NCBI GenBank assembly: GCA_964632305.1 | Contig: CAZWBR010000012.1 | Span: forward strand, 17,768-81,767 | Source of the DNA: CAZWBR01 sp964632305 | Lineage (GTDB): Bacteria > Bacteroidota > Bacteroidia > Bacteroidales > Prolixibacteraceae | Direction: 5' to 3' | DNA length: 64,000 nucleotides | Part shown: positions 42,404-52,231 of the stretch, piece by piece | Layout of the letters: each line of letters begins with the position of its first letter | Numbering within the stretch: the first letter of the stretch is position 1 | Notes under the pieces: model-generated | The model's database searches: none | Seen by the model: the letters and a program-made list of their open reading frames with translations, nothing else | What the model was told of the DNA's origin: nothing | Translations under genes and position numbers: made by a program

Positions 42404-43157
42404 ATCTGACAACTCACAAATTATTTTCTAAAGCTATCGGTACGTAAATCGCGTATAAGCCTGTCATTCCCCTATCGAATAAATCGTCAATCGTCTTCCA
42501 ATAATTATCAGGACGTAAATAGTAAATCCCATCCTCCAATCTTCAACGTCCGTGCCCTCTACGCTAATTTTACATAACAGCTACTTATAGAACAGCCCCG
42601 TTCCGCTCCCGCTCCGTGTCCCCAATCCGCCTTCGGCCCCTTCGCAACGGGATCACTCGCTCCGCCCGTTCCCCTTTTGCTCAGGCGCCTCCTGGCGGTT
42701 CACTGCCCCTCCGTCGGGCTTATTTGTCGCTCCGCTCCAAAAAAGCCCTCCTCCGGTCGAAATTCCCTGCCAGGGGCCACTTACGCGCTTAATCGCTCCA
42801 GGGTCTGTCCTATAACTCCATTATGTAAAATTAGCTTAACGACAGTGCTTCTCGCAGGTCCTACGCATCTGACACGAAGTTCTTCTTCCCCTCCACCGAA
42901 AACTGAATTGTAACTCTTCAAACTTATCGCAAATAAAAAGGTAAATTCATAGTAACGCGTCACTCATATACTTAAAAATCATATCTAAGTGTCAGTTTCG
43001 AAATGACACTTAGATATGATTCCTAAAGATCTAAACAACTTCAACCGCTTTATATAAAGCTGTGTAATAAACATATACATTATTCCTTCAGATCTTCATT
43101 CGCATTATATTATATCCTATGCAGGTAGAACCATCATTCTTTTGCTCTTCTTTTTCT
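42404..43157. other. gene-free boundary between defence block and PUL
   Basis: It contains a repeat unit (42489-42519), a GC-rich stretch with phrases such as GCTCCGCCCG and CGGCCCCTTCGC (42590-42920), an 18-bp inverted repeat (42977-43021) and AT-rich DNA. The open frame 42677-42913 has no start context and is not accepted. Confidence 0.6.
42977..43021. repeat. 18-bp perfect inverted repeat
   Basis: Arms AATCATATCTAAGTGTCA (42977-42994) and its complement (43004-43021) frame GTTTCGAAA. The loop itself is mostly palindromic. No T-tract follows on either strand, so an operator or end-repeat role is more likely than termination. Confidence 0.75.
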
Positions 43158-43200
43158 TAAAAAAAACACGTCAATTTTTACTCGTAAAAATCGACGTGTT
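43158..43200 (-). terminator. rho-independent terminator of the PUL operon
   Basis: On the minus strand AACACGTCGATTTTTAC pairs with GTAAAAATTGACGTGTT (one mismatch) and is followed by eight T residues. It starts 20 bp behind the GH2 gene. Confidence 0.85.
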
Positions 43201-43219
43201 AATTATCAACTATCAATTA

Positions 43220-45679
43220 TTAATCTACTATTATATTTATTTCATTCGAAGCTATTCCGTTTGCCACGGCCCTAAGAGTAATCTTTCCTGTTCTTATCTC
43301 TTTTTTAGGCCGAAGAATTACCAGAGCTTGCCCATGGTAGGTTTTACAAACCGGATTGTTGAAACTTTCCATGTCGTACGGGCAGGCATTTCCTGAACCA
43401 GCAATTTCACCAACACCTGATACTGTAAACGTAACAGGGATAGATGCGTCTGGAATCTTATTCCCTTGGGCATCTGTAATTTCAACTTTCACATAGGATA
43501 GATCGTTGCGGTCAGCTTTTATGGTCCACCTATCGGCAGTAAGCTTTATTTTAGCAGGAGCACCTGTTGTTTTCAGTTCTTTCGACGCTACTTCAATTCC
43601 ATTCTTCAGTGCTACAGCTCTTAATATTCCTGGCTCGTAAGGCACTTTAAAGCTCGCAATATATTTAGACTCATCGCCAATGGCTTGTTCAGCTATGATC
43701 CTGCCGTTTAGTTCGAGCCTGATGGTTGGATAACTGGAGTATACTCTGACATACATTAGTTTACCTTCATTACCATCCCAGTTCCAACTTGGCATTTCAT
43801 CAGGCCATCCCCAGTCACTTACCATTTCCCTTTTATCTGCCGGAATGGGGGAATGAACAACCATTTCCAGGTTACTGTTATTCCATACCACATCCCGGTA
43901 TAACATCGGTGTTTTTTTGAATCCACACAGGTCAATATCTCCACAAAATGAATTAAACCATGTTGGTAGTGACGTGGTCCTTGGAAAACCTCCGCCTACT
44001 CGTTTGGTACTGGCTGTATCAACCAACTGTGAATAACCAACTTTTGCCTCTCCGAGATAATCCATGGCCGTCCAGACAAAATCGCCAATTACCCATGAAT
44101 TCTTTTTTACCTGTTGCCAGTAATCATAAGATTCCTTTGAGAAGGATTCTGTCCCCATCATAATTCTTTCCGGGAATAATGCATGATCCGATTCATATTT
44201 ATCTCTTCGATAGTTATAACCGCCTACATCCAAATCTGAAAATGATGGTGCGAGAATGTCCCACTTCACTCCTGGTCTATCCCAAAATTCACATATCCCT
44301 TCTGTCACCGGACGGGTCTGATCCAATCTCTTGACTTCAGCAACCAATCTTTTCCTTATTTCAAAACCTAATGAATCGGCCCGTTCGGGTATCTCGTTGC
44401 CAATACTCCAGAAGATGATCGAAGGATGATTTCTGTCTCGAAGAATGATCGATTCCAAATCTTTCTGCCACCAATCCTTAAAATATAGATGATAATCTTC
44501 CGGATTTTTTTCCTTTTCCCACATATCGAAAGCCTCATCGATGACCAGAACACCATGGCGATCACAAGCATCAAGAAATTGTTTTGAGGGTGGATTGTGG
44601 CTTGTCCTGATGGCATTATAGCCATACGCTTTCATCAATTCAACCTTCCTTTCCTCAGCCCTGTCAATGGTAGCTGAACCTAAAAATCCATTATCATTGT
44701 GCAAACAGCCACCTTTCAAAAGAACGGCCTTCCCATTCAGCAGGAAACCCGTTTTTGCATCAAAATGTATTGTCCTGATCCCAAAAGATACAGAAACCAC
44801 ATCGGTAACTTTTCCATTCGCAATTACCTCTATGTTGGCAACATAAAGATTCGGATTCTCAATTGACCAAAGCTCCGGCTGTGTCACGGTGATAGTCTGA
44901 TCAAATTCACTCTTCCCACCCTCAATTATTTTTATTGGCGTTTCAAGGCTTTCTGAAACCTTTCCATCGGGTCCAACTATTTTAATTGACAGCTTTACTT
45001 CTGAATTTACAGCAGATCTATTCTCCAAAACTGATTCGATCTTCACTTTAGCCGTATTGTCAGATACATTTTCAGTAGTTATAAAGACTCCGTTGATCGG
45101 AATATGGACCGTTTGCTTTTTTATTAGCCATACATGACGATAAATACCTGAACCACTGTACCAACGCGAATTCCGGCCATTATTCTTCACCTGAACTGCC
45201 AGAACATTCTCTTTTCCCGCAGGATTTAAATAGTTGGTTAAATCATACGAAAACGCTGTGTAACCATAGGGATGATTCCCAAGACGTTTCCCGTTTATCC
45301 AAAAATCCGCATTCATGTAAACTCCGTCAAACAAAATTTTTATGATTTTCCCTTCATCCTCTTTATTCAAAGTGAAATGCTTTCTATACCATCCTGTACC
45401 TCCTACAACATATCCGGTAGCCTTCTTCCCTTCGCTATTAATGGAAAAAGGACCAATTTGCCCTTCATTGTTTTCTCCCGGCAAATCCAGAATACTCCAG
45501 TCATGTGGCAAATCAATAGTATTCCATGTTTCATCTTTCATCGAAAGCTTTTCACCATTTTTAATATCTCCACGAAAAAATTTCCAGTCATCATCAAAAA
45601 GAAATTCAGTGCGGGAGGTTTGAGCATAGCCACGCATACCAATTATTAAAAAAAGTAGCAGGAAAAATTTGTAGTTCAT
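43220..45679 (-). CDS. glycoside hydrolase family 2 enzyme (beta-galactosidase type), secreted
   Basis: An 819-residue protein with signal peptide (MNYKFFLLLFLIIGMRGYAQ). A sugar-binding jelly-roll (about 25-200), an Ig-like domain (about 200-305) and a TIM-barrel (about 305-600) form the GH2 core. The acid/base Glu is in FWSIGNEIPER (near 426) and the nucleophile Glu in MMGTESFSKESY (near 503). The C-terminal 190 residues are Ig-like domains including a DUF4982-type one. It releases terminal beta-linked sugars; beta-galactosidase is the usual call but other GH2 specificities are possible. It is the last gene of the PUL, behind susD. Confidence 0.9.
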   Translation of the reverse strand: MNYKFFLLLFLIIGMRGYAQTSRTEFLFDDDWKFFRGDIKNGEKLSMKDETWNTIDLPHDWSILDLPGENNEGQIGPFSINSEGKKATGYVVGGTGWYRKHFTLNKEDEGKIIKILFDGVYMNADFWINGKRLGNHPYGYTAFSYDLTNYLNPAGKENVLAVQVKNNGRNSRWYSGSGIYRHVWLIKKQTVHIPINGVFITTENVSDNTAKVKIESVLENRSAVNSEVKLSIKIVGPDGKVSESLETPIKIIEGGKSEFDQTITVTQPELWSIENPNLYVANIEVIANGKVTDVVSVSFGIRTIHFDAKTGFLLNGKAVLLKGGCLHNDNGFLGSATIDRAEERKVELMKAYGYNAIRTSHNPPSKQFLDACDRHGVLVIDEAFDMWEKEKNPEDYHLYFKDWWQKDLESIILRDRNHPSIIFWSIGNEIPERADSLGFEIRKRLVAEVKRLDQTRPVTEGICEFWDRPGVKWDILAPSFSDLDVGGYNYRRDKYESDHALFPERIMMGTESFSKESYDYWQQVKKNSWVIGDFVWTAMDYLGEAKVGYSQLVDTASTKRVGGGFPRTTSLPTWFNSFCGDIDLCGFKKTPMLYRDVVWNNSNLEMVVHSPIPADKREMVSDWGWPDEMPSWNWDGNEGKLMYVRVYSSYPTIRLELNGRIIAEQAIGDESKYIASFKVPYEPGILRAVALKNGIEVASKELKTTGAPAKIKLTADRWTIKADRNDLSYVKVEITDAQGNKIPDASIPVTFTVSGVGEIAGSGNACPYDMESFNNPVCKTYHGQALVILRPKKEIRTGKITLRAVANGIASNEINIIVD

Positions 45680-45808
45680 TTTTTAGCTATTAAGTAAATT
45701 TAGAGAGTTATGAATTCTAGATAAGGGCCTTTAAAAAATCATTGGATTCTCAAAAAGGGAATTAAACAATTTTCGCGGGCCCTCTTTTATAGACAAAATT
45801 GAAGGTAT

Positions 45809-47560
45809 TTATTGTTTAGTATTTCCGGTAAATGCCCCGTTCTGAATAATTTCAGGATTTTTGTCAAGTTCTTCTTGCGGGATCGGGAAAAACCACCCAA
45901 AATCTCTGTCAAGGTTAAAAACTCTTTTTTCTGCATATTCGGCATACGAAAATTCCCGGGAGATTATAATTTTCCTTAAAGTTTCATCCTTCTTTACCGA
46001 TCCATCACTGTTCAGGGCGTACGTATAACGGATATTCGCTACATGTGGCGTCGCAAACCTGGAAACCTCTTTCCAACGCAGACAATCAAAGTAATACAAA
46101 TGTTCAAAACTCAATTCAACTCTGCGTTCTTTCCTGATTTTTGAACGCATCTCCTCCTTCGTTAACCCACTTCGAAGCCCGGGCAATCCCGCCCTTTGCC
46201 GAACATCATTAACTGCTCCATAAACTGAATTGTCAGGTCCACTGGCTTCATTTTTGGCCTCCGCATATCCCAATAATACTTCGGCATACCGCATAACAAT
46301 AACATTGGTCCCTTTTGAAGGAAGTGACGATGCAGCATCATATTTTAAATCCCCTCTCGGATCAATATATTTGCATAGATAATAGCCCGTTTGCGTAACA
46401 TCATTGTTCTTTTCTGCATCAATGCCTTTCACCAGATTACCATTCCCGTCCAGACCACTTCCTGTTTCCAGGCGTTTCCCAAAATAAACACCCTGATCAT
46501 GCTGAATGGTTGCATAAAAACGTTTATCCCTGTTTGCATACGGATTCGAAGGATCGTAATATTCAGAACTGGGATCGTTCCATGCTTTTCCATCGAGAAG
46601 TTCATACTGATCTACAAGATCTTGCGTCGGATTACCTGCACCCCAACCGTTTTGAGATCCGGGAAGACATTGTGTATTCCCATGATACAGTAACTCGGGA
46701 TATTTAAATTGAACATCCATTATTACTTCTTTATTGTTTTCATTTTCCTCGAAGAACATTGTTTGATAATTCGGGAAAAGTTCATACGGACGCTCGGTAT
46801 CATCAATGATCGATTTGTACGTACTTGCTGCATCTGTCCAACGTTCGCTATAAAGTTGAATCCTGCCTTTCAGTGCCTTTGCAGCCCCGCTCGTGGCTCT
46901 TCCTACATCTCCACCTGTCCATTTTTTGGGTAAAGCAACAGTCGCTTCATCCAAATCTTTAATCATAAAATCTATACACTGTTTGTAGGTATTCCGTGGA
47001 AGATTAACCTCATCATTAATACCCAGTGGAGTGTCCACAATAATAACACCTCCAAAATAGCTGGTTAACACGTGATAAAGATACGCACGTACAAATTTGG
47101 CTTCTGCCAATAACTGTTCAAGCCGTACACTCCTTTTATCAATCGCTGTCAGGTTCTTAATCGCATTGTTGCAATCCCTTATTTCCCTGTAGTATAACTC
47201 CCATTTGGATGATACTACCCAGGGAGCAGCATGCATGATCGATGCATCCATGGTCCACCCTCGCATTCCTGCATTGGCATCTTCAGCGGTCCATCCTATC
47301 TGGGTATATTTACGCGAATTCTCCGACCCCGAACCTACTCCGTTAATGGCATTATTCGTAAACGCCTCCCAATTATGATACGCGTCATCGGGTGTTAAAT
47401 ATTTGTACAATTGATTTATAGCAGTAACAGCCAAATTCGGATCTTTCCAGAAATCAGCATCAGAATATTGATCCAACGGCTTCTTTTCAAGGATATCATC
47501 ACTACATCCACCCAAAATCAACATAATGGCTATGAAAAGTATATATTGTATTTTTTTCAT
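45809..47560 (-). CDS. SusD/RagB family glycan-binding outer-membrane lipoprotein
   Basis: A 583-residue protein. The lipobox LILGGCSD (Cys near 19) marks an exported lipoprotein. SusD features include the N-terminal KPLDQYSDADFWKD, TPR-like helices (AEAKFVRAYLYHVLTSYFGGV) and the C-terminal RKERRVELSFEHLYYFDCLR WK block, split here by a space. SusD lids the SusC barrel and captures glycans at the cell surface. It starts 20 bp after susC. No separate SusE/F-like binding gene follows; the GH2 gene comes next. Confidence 0.95.
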   Translation of the reverse strand: MKKIQYILFIAIMLILGGCSDDILEKKPLDQYSDADFWKDPNLAVTAINQLYKYLTPDDAYHNWEAFTNNAINGVGSGSENSRKYTQIGWTAEDANAGMRGWTMDASIMHAAPWVVSSKWELYYREIRDCNNAIKNLTAIDKRSVRLEQLLAEAKFVRAYLYHVLTSYFGGVIIVDTPLGINDEVNLPRNTYKQCIDFMIKDLDEATVALPKKWTGGDVGRATSGAAKALKGRIQLYSERWTDAASTYKSIIDDTERPYELFPNYQTMFFEENENNKEVIMDVQFKYPELLYHGNTQCLPGSQNGWGAGNPTQDLVDQYELLDGKAWNDPSSEYYDPSNPYANRDKRFYATIQHDQGVYFGKRLETGSGLDGNGNLVKGIDAEKNNDVTQTGYYLCKYIDPRGDLKYDAASSLPSKGTNVIVMRYAEVLLGYAEAKNEASGPDNSVYGAVNDVRQRAGLPGLRSGLTKEEMRSKIRKERRVELSFEHLYYFDCLRWKEVSRFATPHVANIRYTYALNSDGSVKKDETLRKIIISREFSYAEYAEKRVFNLDRDFGWFFPIPQEELDKNPEIIQNGAFTGNTKQ

Positions 47561-47580
47561 TTTTTATCCCTCCTTATTAT

Positions 47581-50500
47581 TTAGAATGTAAGGTTAATTC
47601 CTGCGGTATAAACTTTTGCCTGCGGATAAAATTGTCCCCATGAGTGATAGGCTTCGGGATCAAACTTGAAAAGATCATCTTTTACCCATGTGAATACATT
47701 CTGCCCCGACAAATAGACTCTTAACCCTTTAATATTTAGCTTCGATAGGATTGATCGATCAAAATTATATCCAATCTGGAGTGTCTTCAATCGAAGATAG
47801 GTCCCATCCCTTTGCCAATAATTTGAGGTGGTTATATTATTACTCCCTGGCGATGTTGTTAAACGTGGATATCGGGCATTGGCATTATTATTCTCTGTCG
47901 TCCATCGTTCTTCCATTTGCCATTTCTGAATATTTCCCCCATTATAAAAGGCATATCCCGCATAATCCGTAAACGTGTAGTTTACATGAGTAGCCCCCTG
48001 AAAATTCATGGTCAGATCGAAATTCTTATATTCAGCGCCAATATTAATCCCATAAATAATTTCAGGAACAGTGGAATAACCAATCTTTGTTACATCATAG
48101 GCATCGATCACCCCATCAGGCTTCCCTGAAGGACCATTAAAGTCCTTGTACTTGATATCTCCCGGAACAATTCCGCTTCCCTGATAAGGAGAGTTGGCAA
48201 TCTCTTCCACTGAGGTAAATAATCCTTCAGCGATCTTCCCATAAGATGAATTCAACGGATTTCCCGTTTGTCTCCTGAATGGATCATTCAGTGTCCCTTC
48301 GGGTTCTCCTAATTCTATCGCTTTATTTGTCGCATAGGTGTAAACCAGGTTAATATTATATTTAAAATCATTAATGTGATTATTGTGCCCAAGCGTAAAC
48401 TCTATCCCCTTGTTCTCAACAATCCCAATATTGGCATCAGGTAACGCAATTCCAATTATCGAGGATGTTTTTTGTGTCGGCCTCAGGATACCTTCGGTCC
48501 TTTTATAGAAATAGTCAGCCTCAACAGTTAATAGTTTCTTCCATAAGGACCCTTCCAACCCTATATCGGTCAAGTTGGCTACTTCCCAGGTGATATCGGG
48601 GTTCGGAAGCCGCGACTCTTTGGCCGCCTGCACCGTTGCTCCCCCTAAGGAATAGGGCGTAGATTGCATGGCATAGGTGGCTAGATACTGATAATCCCCT
48701 ACACGGTCATTCCCCGCTTTACCCCATGAACCACGCAATTTTAAATTGTCTATAAATTTGAAGTTGTCTTTAATGAAACTCTCCTCAGATAGTCTCCAGG
48801 CAAGAGAGAAGGACGGGAAGAACCCCCATCGTTTCCCAGGGGCAAATTTCATCGACCCATCGTAACGGAAATTGACCTCTGCCATATATTTCGAATTGTA
48901 ATCATAGGTCAACCTGCCAATATATCCAAGCCTCGATCCTTCCGAAGCGCTGCCATTTGTTGACTGCCCGTCTGATGGCCCTGCAAATAATTGATCTATT
49001 GATGTGGAAGCATAATTAATTCGCTTTCCTTCCAAATAATTGGAATTCCACTCCGTGCGGTTGAAAACAAACAAACCTCCAAGATTATGCTTTTCTGCAA
49101 TGGTCTTTTTATAATTTGCATGGAACTCCAGCTGTTTTGTATTCGAAAAACCTGAATATTCATACAACGACGGTTTGGTCGTTGCCGGTATTTCTTCGTA
49201 AAGCGAATTTACCCGATCAATTTGTCTCCAGGTTGCATAGGGGGTGAGCCATGTTTTTCTGTGACTAACACCAAAATCGTATACACCAAGCCCTTTAAAG
49301 GTAAGTCCCTTTATAAACGAAGGTTTGTATTCAAAAGTCAATGATCCATTAAAATTATTGCCTTTCTCAACGGTGCCTCCCCCATACTCTAGCTCCGCTA
49401 CAGGGTTATTACATACTGTAGGTTTGACATATTTGCCATCCCCAATTTTTACTGGCCAGGTGTTGGGTATCCTCATCGGAAATTCCAAAAAACTACTGAT
49501 TGAACTGCTTGGATTATTATCGTTATCGGTGTATCCCATTACATCCAAGGTCACTTTTAAATCCTTGGTGACATTCGCGTCAATATTGGCTCGAACATTA
49601 TATTTTTTGAAATTTGCTTTGTCAAAATAACCGTCTTGCCGGTAGGCCCCCAATGAAAGATAATAACTTATATTTTCATTGGCCCCCGATACCGAAAGGT
49701 TGTGCTGCGTTTGTAATGGATCTCTTTGAATAACCTCATCCCACCAATTTGTGTTCGGATAATCAGGATTGGTCCCTGATGCAAATTTACTTATATCATC
49801 GGTGGTGAAAGGTTCCGCCTTCCCTTGGTTCCTGGATGCCTCATTAAACATTCTGGCATAATCAGCCGAACTACAAAACTCTGGCAAACGCGTGGGTTTC
49901 GAAATCCCATAATAGACATTATAATTAATAGTCGGCTTCCCTTCCTTCCCCCTTTTGGTGGTAATAAGAATAACTCCGTTTGCCCCTCTCGATCCGTAGG
50001 GAGCCACCGCTGAAGCATCCTTCAAAACAGTAACACTTTCTATATCATTAACATCAATTAAGCTTAGATCTCTGTCTGGAATACCGTCCACAACAATCAA
50101 AGCATTGTTATTCCCTGTTGTACTTACTCCTCTTACATATATTGTCGAAGCATCGTTACCTGGCTCTGCATTATTATTTCGTACAATTAATCCCGCAGCT
50201 TTACCGGAGAGGGTATTCGAAACATCGGCAACAGCATTTCTCTGAATATCATCAGCTTTCACCACTGAAACAGAACTTGTCATCGTCCCTTTCTTTTGTG
50301 TGCCGTAGCCAATTGCAACTACCTCATCAAGTCCGATAGTCTCATCGGTCAGTGTTATGTTTATACTTGCTTTCCCGGCAACTCTCACTTCTTGTGTTTT
50401 CATCCCAACAAAAGAAATGACCAGAGAAGACTCAGATGGGATGTTCGCAAAACTGAAGTTCCCGTTGGCATCTGTAACGGTCCCTGTGGTTGTACCTTTA

Positions 50501-50967
50501 ACGACGATCGATACCCCGGGTAAAGATATACCTGACGAGTCGGTCACCTTCCCCGATATATTTTTGGGTTGCTGGGTTGCCCCGGATGGTTCCCTTCTTA
50601 CATTGGAAAATGCGATTATTCGACCATCTATTTTGTAACCGATATTTGTCCCTTTGAATACCTCATCAAGTATTTCAGGAATTAATTTATCTTTTACATC
50701 AATATCAACTTTTCTTTTTACATCTACCACTGTGTTACTATACATAAAGTGATAGTCTGTCTTTTCCTCGATTAATTGCAGAATATTCTCAACACTCGTG
50801 TTTTTCTCACGTATGCTCAACTTTTGATTCTGTGAAAAAGTTTTTATAGCAAAGGCTTGCGATAAAAAAAATAAACAAATAAAAAGTGTTAATCTCATGA
50901 TACGCAATATTTTACATTTCCATGCGCACAAAAATATGGAAACTATTGAATAACCATTTTTTTTCAT
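47581..50967 (-). CDS. SusC/RagA family TonB-dependent transporter with STN domain
   Basis: A 1128-residue protein; a shorter start at 50898 (MRLTLFICLFF) would give a cleaner signal peptide. Residues about 50-120 are an STN (secretin/TonB short N-terminal) domain, which in ECF-linked transporters contacts the FecR anti-sigma factor. A carboxypeptidase-like domain follows (about 140-215), then the plug with VAIGYGTQKKGTMTSSVS (SusC signature) and the beta-barrel. It imports oligosaccharides with SusD. The STN domain fits the upstream sigma/FecR pair. Confidence 0.95.
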   Translation of the reverse strand: MKKNGYSIVSIFLCAWKCKILRIMRLTLFICLFFLSQAFAIKTFSQNQKLSIREKNTSVENILQLIEEKTDYHFMYSNTVVDVKRKVDIDVKDKLIPEILDEVFKGTNIGYKIDGRIIAFSNVRREPSGATQQPKNISGKVTDSSGISLPGVSIVVKGTTTGTVTDANGNFSFANIPSESSLVISFVGMKTQEVRVAGKASINITLTDETIGLDEVVAIGYGTQKKGTMTSSVSVVKADDIQRNAVADVSNTLSGKAAGLIVRNNNAEPGNDASTIYVRGVSTTGNNNALIVVDGIPDRDLSLIDVNDIESVTVLKDASAVAPYGSRGANGVILITTKRGKEGKPTINYNVYYGISKPTRLPEFCSSADYARMFNEASRNQGKAEPFTTDDISKFASGTNPDYPNTNWWDEVIQRDPLQTQHNLSVSGANENISYYLSLGAYRQDGYFDKANFKKYNVRANIDANVTKDLKVTLDVMGYTDNDNNPSSSISSFLEFPMRIPNTWPVKIGDGKYVKPTVCNNPVAELEYGGGTVEKGNNFNGSLTFEYKPSFIKGLTFKGLGVYDFGVSHRKTWLTPYATWRQIDRVNSLYEEIPATTKPSLYEYSGFSNTKQLEFHANYKKTIAEKHNLGGLFVFNRTEWNSNYLEGKRINYASTSIDQLFAGPSDGQSTNGSASEGSRLGYIGRLTYDYNSKYMAEVNFRYDGSMKFAPGKRWGFFPSFSLAWRLSEESFIKDNFKFIDNLKLRGSWGKAGNDRVGDYQYLATYAMQSTPYSLGGATVQAAKESRLPNPDITWEVANLTDIGLEGSLWKKLLTVEADYFYKRTEGILRPTQKTSSIIGIALPDANIGIVENKGIEFTLGHNNHINDFKYNINLVYTYATNKAIELGEPEGTLNDPFRRQTGNPLNSSYGKIAEGLFTSVEEIANSPYQGSGIVPGDIKYKDFNGPSGKPDGVIDAYDVTKIGYSTVPEIIYGINIGAEYKNFDLTMNFQGATHVNYTFTDYAGYAFYNGGNIQKWQMEERWTTENNNANARYPRLTTSPGSNNITTSNYWQRDGTYLRLKTLQIGYNFDRSILSKLNIKGLRVYLSGQNVFTWVKDDLFKFDPEAYHSWGQFYPQAKVYTAGINLTF

Positions 50968-51051
50968 AATTTTGTAATGATTTGAATTAAAGATTCGAAT
51001 TAGTTATGCCTTAGCTGACTGGTAATTAGAAAAGGCATGAATTTAAGGAAG

Positions 51052-51074
51052 GGAGATGTTTACATCTCCTTTTT
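51052..51074. terminator. hairpin between fecR and susC
   Basis: GGAGATG pairs with CATCTCC around TTTA, followed on the plus strand by five T. On the minus strand, the direction of the operon, there is no T-tract, so it may be an attenuator or mRNA end structure rather than a full terminator. Confidence 0.4.
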
Positions 51075-51127
51075 GTTTAGTTCTTACTCACCATAGGCAA
51101 ATCAATTTTAGTTAGTTTTATTTTTTT

Positions 51128-52141
51128 TCATTTTTTCCCGATAACAAGTTTGGTCTCACCATTTATTTTGGTTTTCGAATACTTAAATGGAGTGGAATAT
51201 TGCAACAGCTCTATAATCTGATCTAAATTTTCATTCTCTATGGTCGTGGTGAACGGAAACCGCGTTACAGTCGAATCTTTTATTTCGATGGTCACATTAT
51301 ACCATCTACCCAATTTCTTTAGCACTTCGTCCAAAGGATCATCATTAAATATAAGTTTGCCATTGGTCCACGATGTATATTTATCAGGATAAGTCGAACT
51401 TATCGAAAATCCTGCCTTGCCTCTCGTGTAGGCTGCAAGTTGACCTGGTTCTATATACACAAACTCTTTGTTAGGATTATATTCTCCCTCATATAGAGCA
51501 ACTTTCCCTGTTTTCAAAACAACCTCAATCTGATTTTCATCACTATAATTCATCACATAAAAACTAGTTCCGACAACTCGTAAACCAACTTTCCCAAGAT
51601 CTACTATAAACGGATGCTTTATATCTTTTGCTACCTCAAAAAAAGCTTCTCCGTTTACTTCAACGTTTCTTGTTTTATCCCCGTTAAAACTTGATGGATA
51701 ATTGATCGTACTCCCAGACATTAACCAAACGGCCGTTCCGTCTGATAACATCACTTTTTTAACCTTTTCGTTCGAAAGCGATTCTTTATAATAAACCAGT
51801 TGTTGTTTCTCCTTCGATGAAATAAAAGTAGTGTAGTAAATAACAGGAAGAATCAAACCCAAAATGAAAATCGCGGCAGCGTTTCTTAACCCAATCAGGT
51901 AATGCCTTTTCTTCGATCTCTGCTTTTCTTCGATTTTTGCCTCTATTTTCGAGAACAGTTTCTCAGAATCAATATTTTCAAGAGCTTCTTTATCTTCAAT
52001 CCATCCCTCGTTGAATAGTTTTTCATACTCCAAATTACCCTTTTCACTATTCAACCAATAAAACAACTCTCTTAATTGCGAATCACTTATTTTCCCCTCT
52101 GAGAAATCCTGTAACAACCTTATTTTGTCTTCGAAATGCAT
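51128..52141 (-). CDS. FecR family anti-sigma factor
   Basis: Taken from the ATG at 52141 (MHFEDKIRLLQDFSEGKISD), 337 residues; a frame from 52195 adds 18 less likely residues. An N-terminal cytoplasmic anti-sigma part (about 1-80) precedes one membrane helix (about 86-105, NAAAIFILGLILPVIYY). The periplasmic FecR domain has VMLSDGTAVWLMSGSTINYP and GEAFFEVAKDIKHPF; a C-terminal DUF4974-like part (LDEVLKKLGRWYNVTIEI) follows. It relays SusC occupancy to the sigma factor. It is the second gene of the regulatory pair before susC. Confidence 0.92.
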   Translation of the reverse strand: MHFEDKIRLLQDFSEGKISDSQLRELFYWLNSEKGNLEYEKLFNEGWIEDKEALENIDSEKLFSKIEAKIEEKQRSKKRHYLIGLRNAAAIFILGLILPVIYYTTFISSKEKQQLVYYKESLSNEKVKKVMLSDGTAVWLMSGSTINYPSSFNGDKTRNVEVNGEAFFEVAKDIKHPFIVDLGKVGLRVVGTSFYVMNYSDENQIEVVLKTGKVALYEGEYNPNKEFVYIEPGQLAAYTRGKAGFSISSTYPDKYTSWTNGKLIFNDDPLDEVLKKLGRWYNVTIEIKDSTVTRFPFTTTIENENLDQIIELLQYSTPFKYSKTKINGETKLVIGKK

Positions 52142-52231
52142 ATTGTAGCTTTGATATTCATGAATAAATACACATGAACATCCAAAAACTGCCATTCAAA
52201 ATCAAAAAAAATGAGGAAAAAGATGAAAAAA

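Noticed and set aside
42677..42913. 78-residue plus-strand frame in the GC-rich block
   Set aside because: No ribosome site or promoter, odd composition and no neighbours; treated as non-coding.
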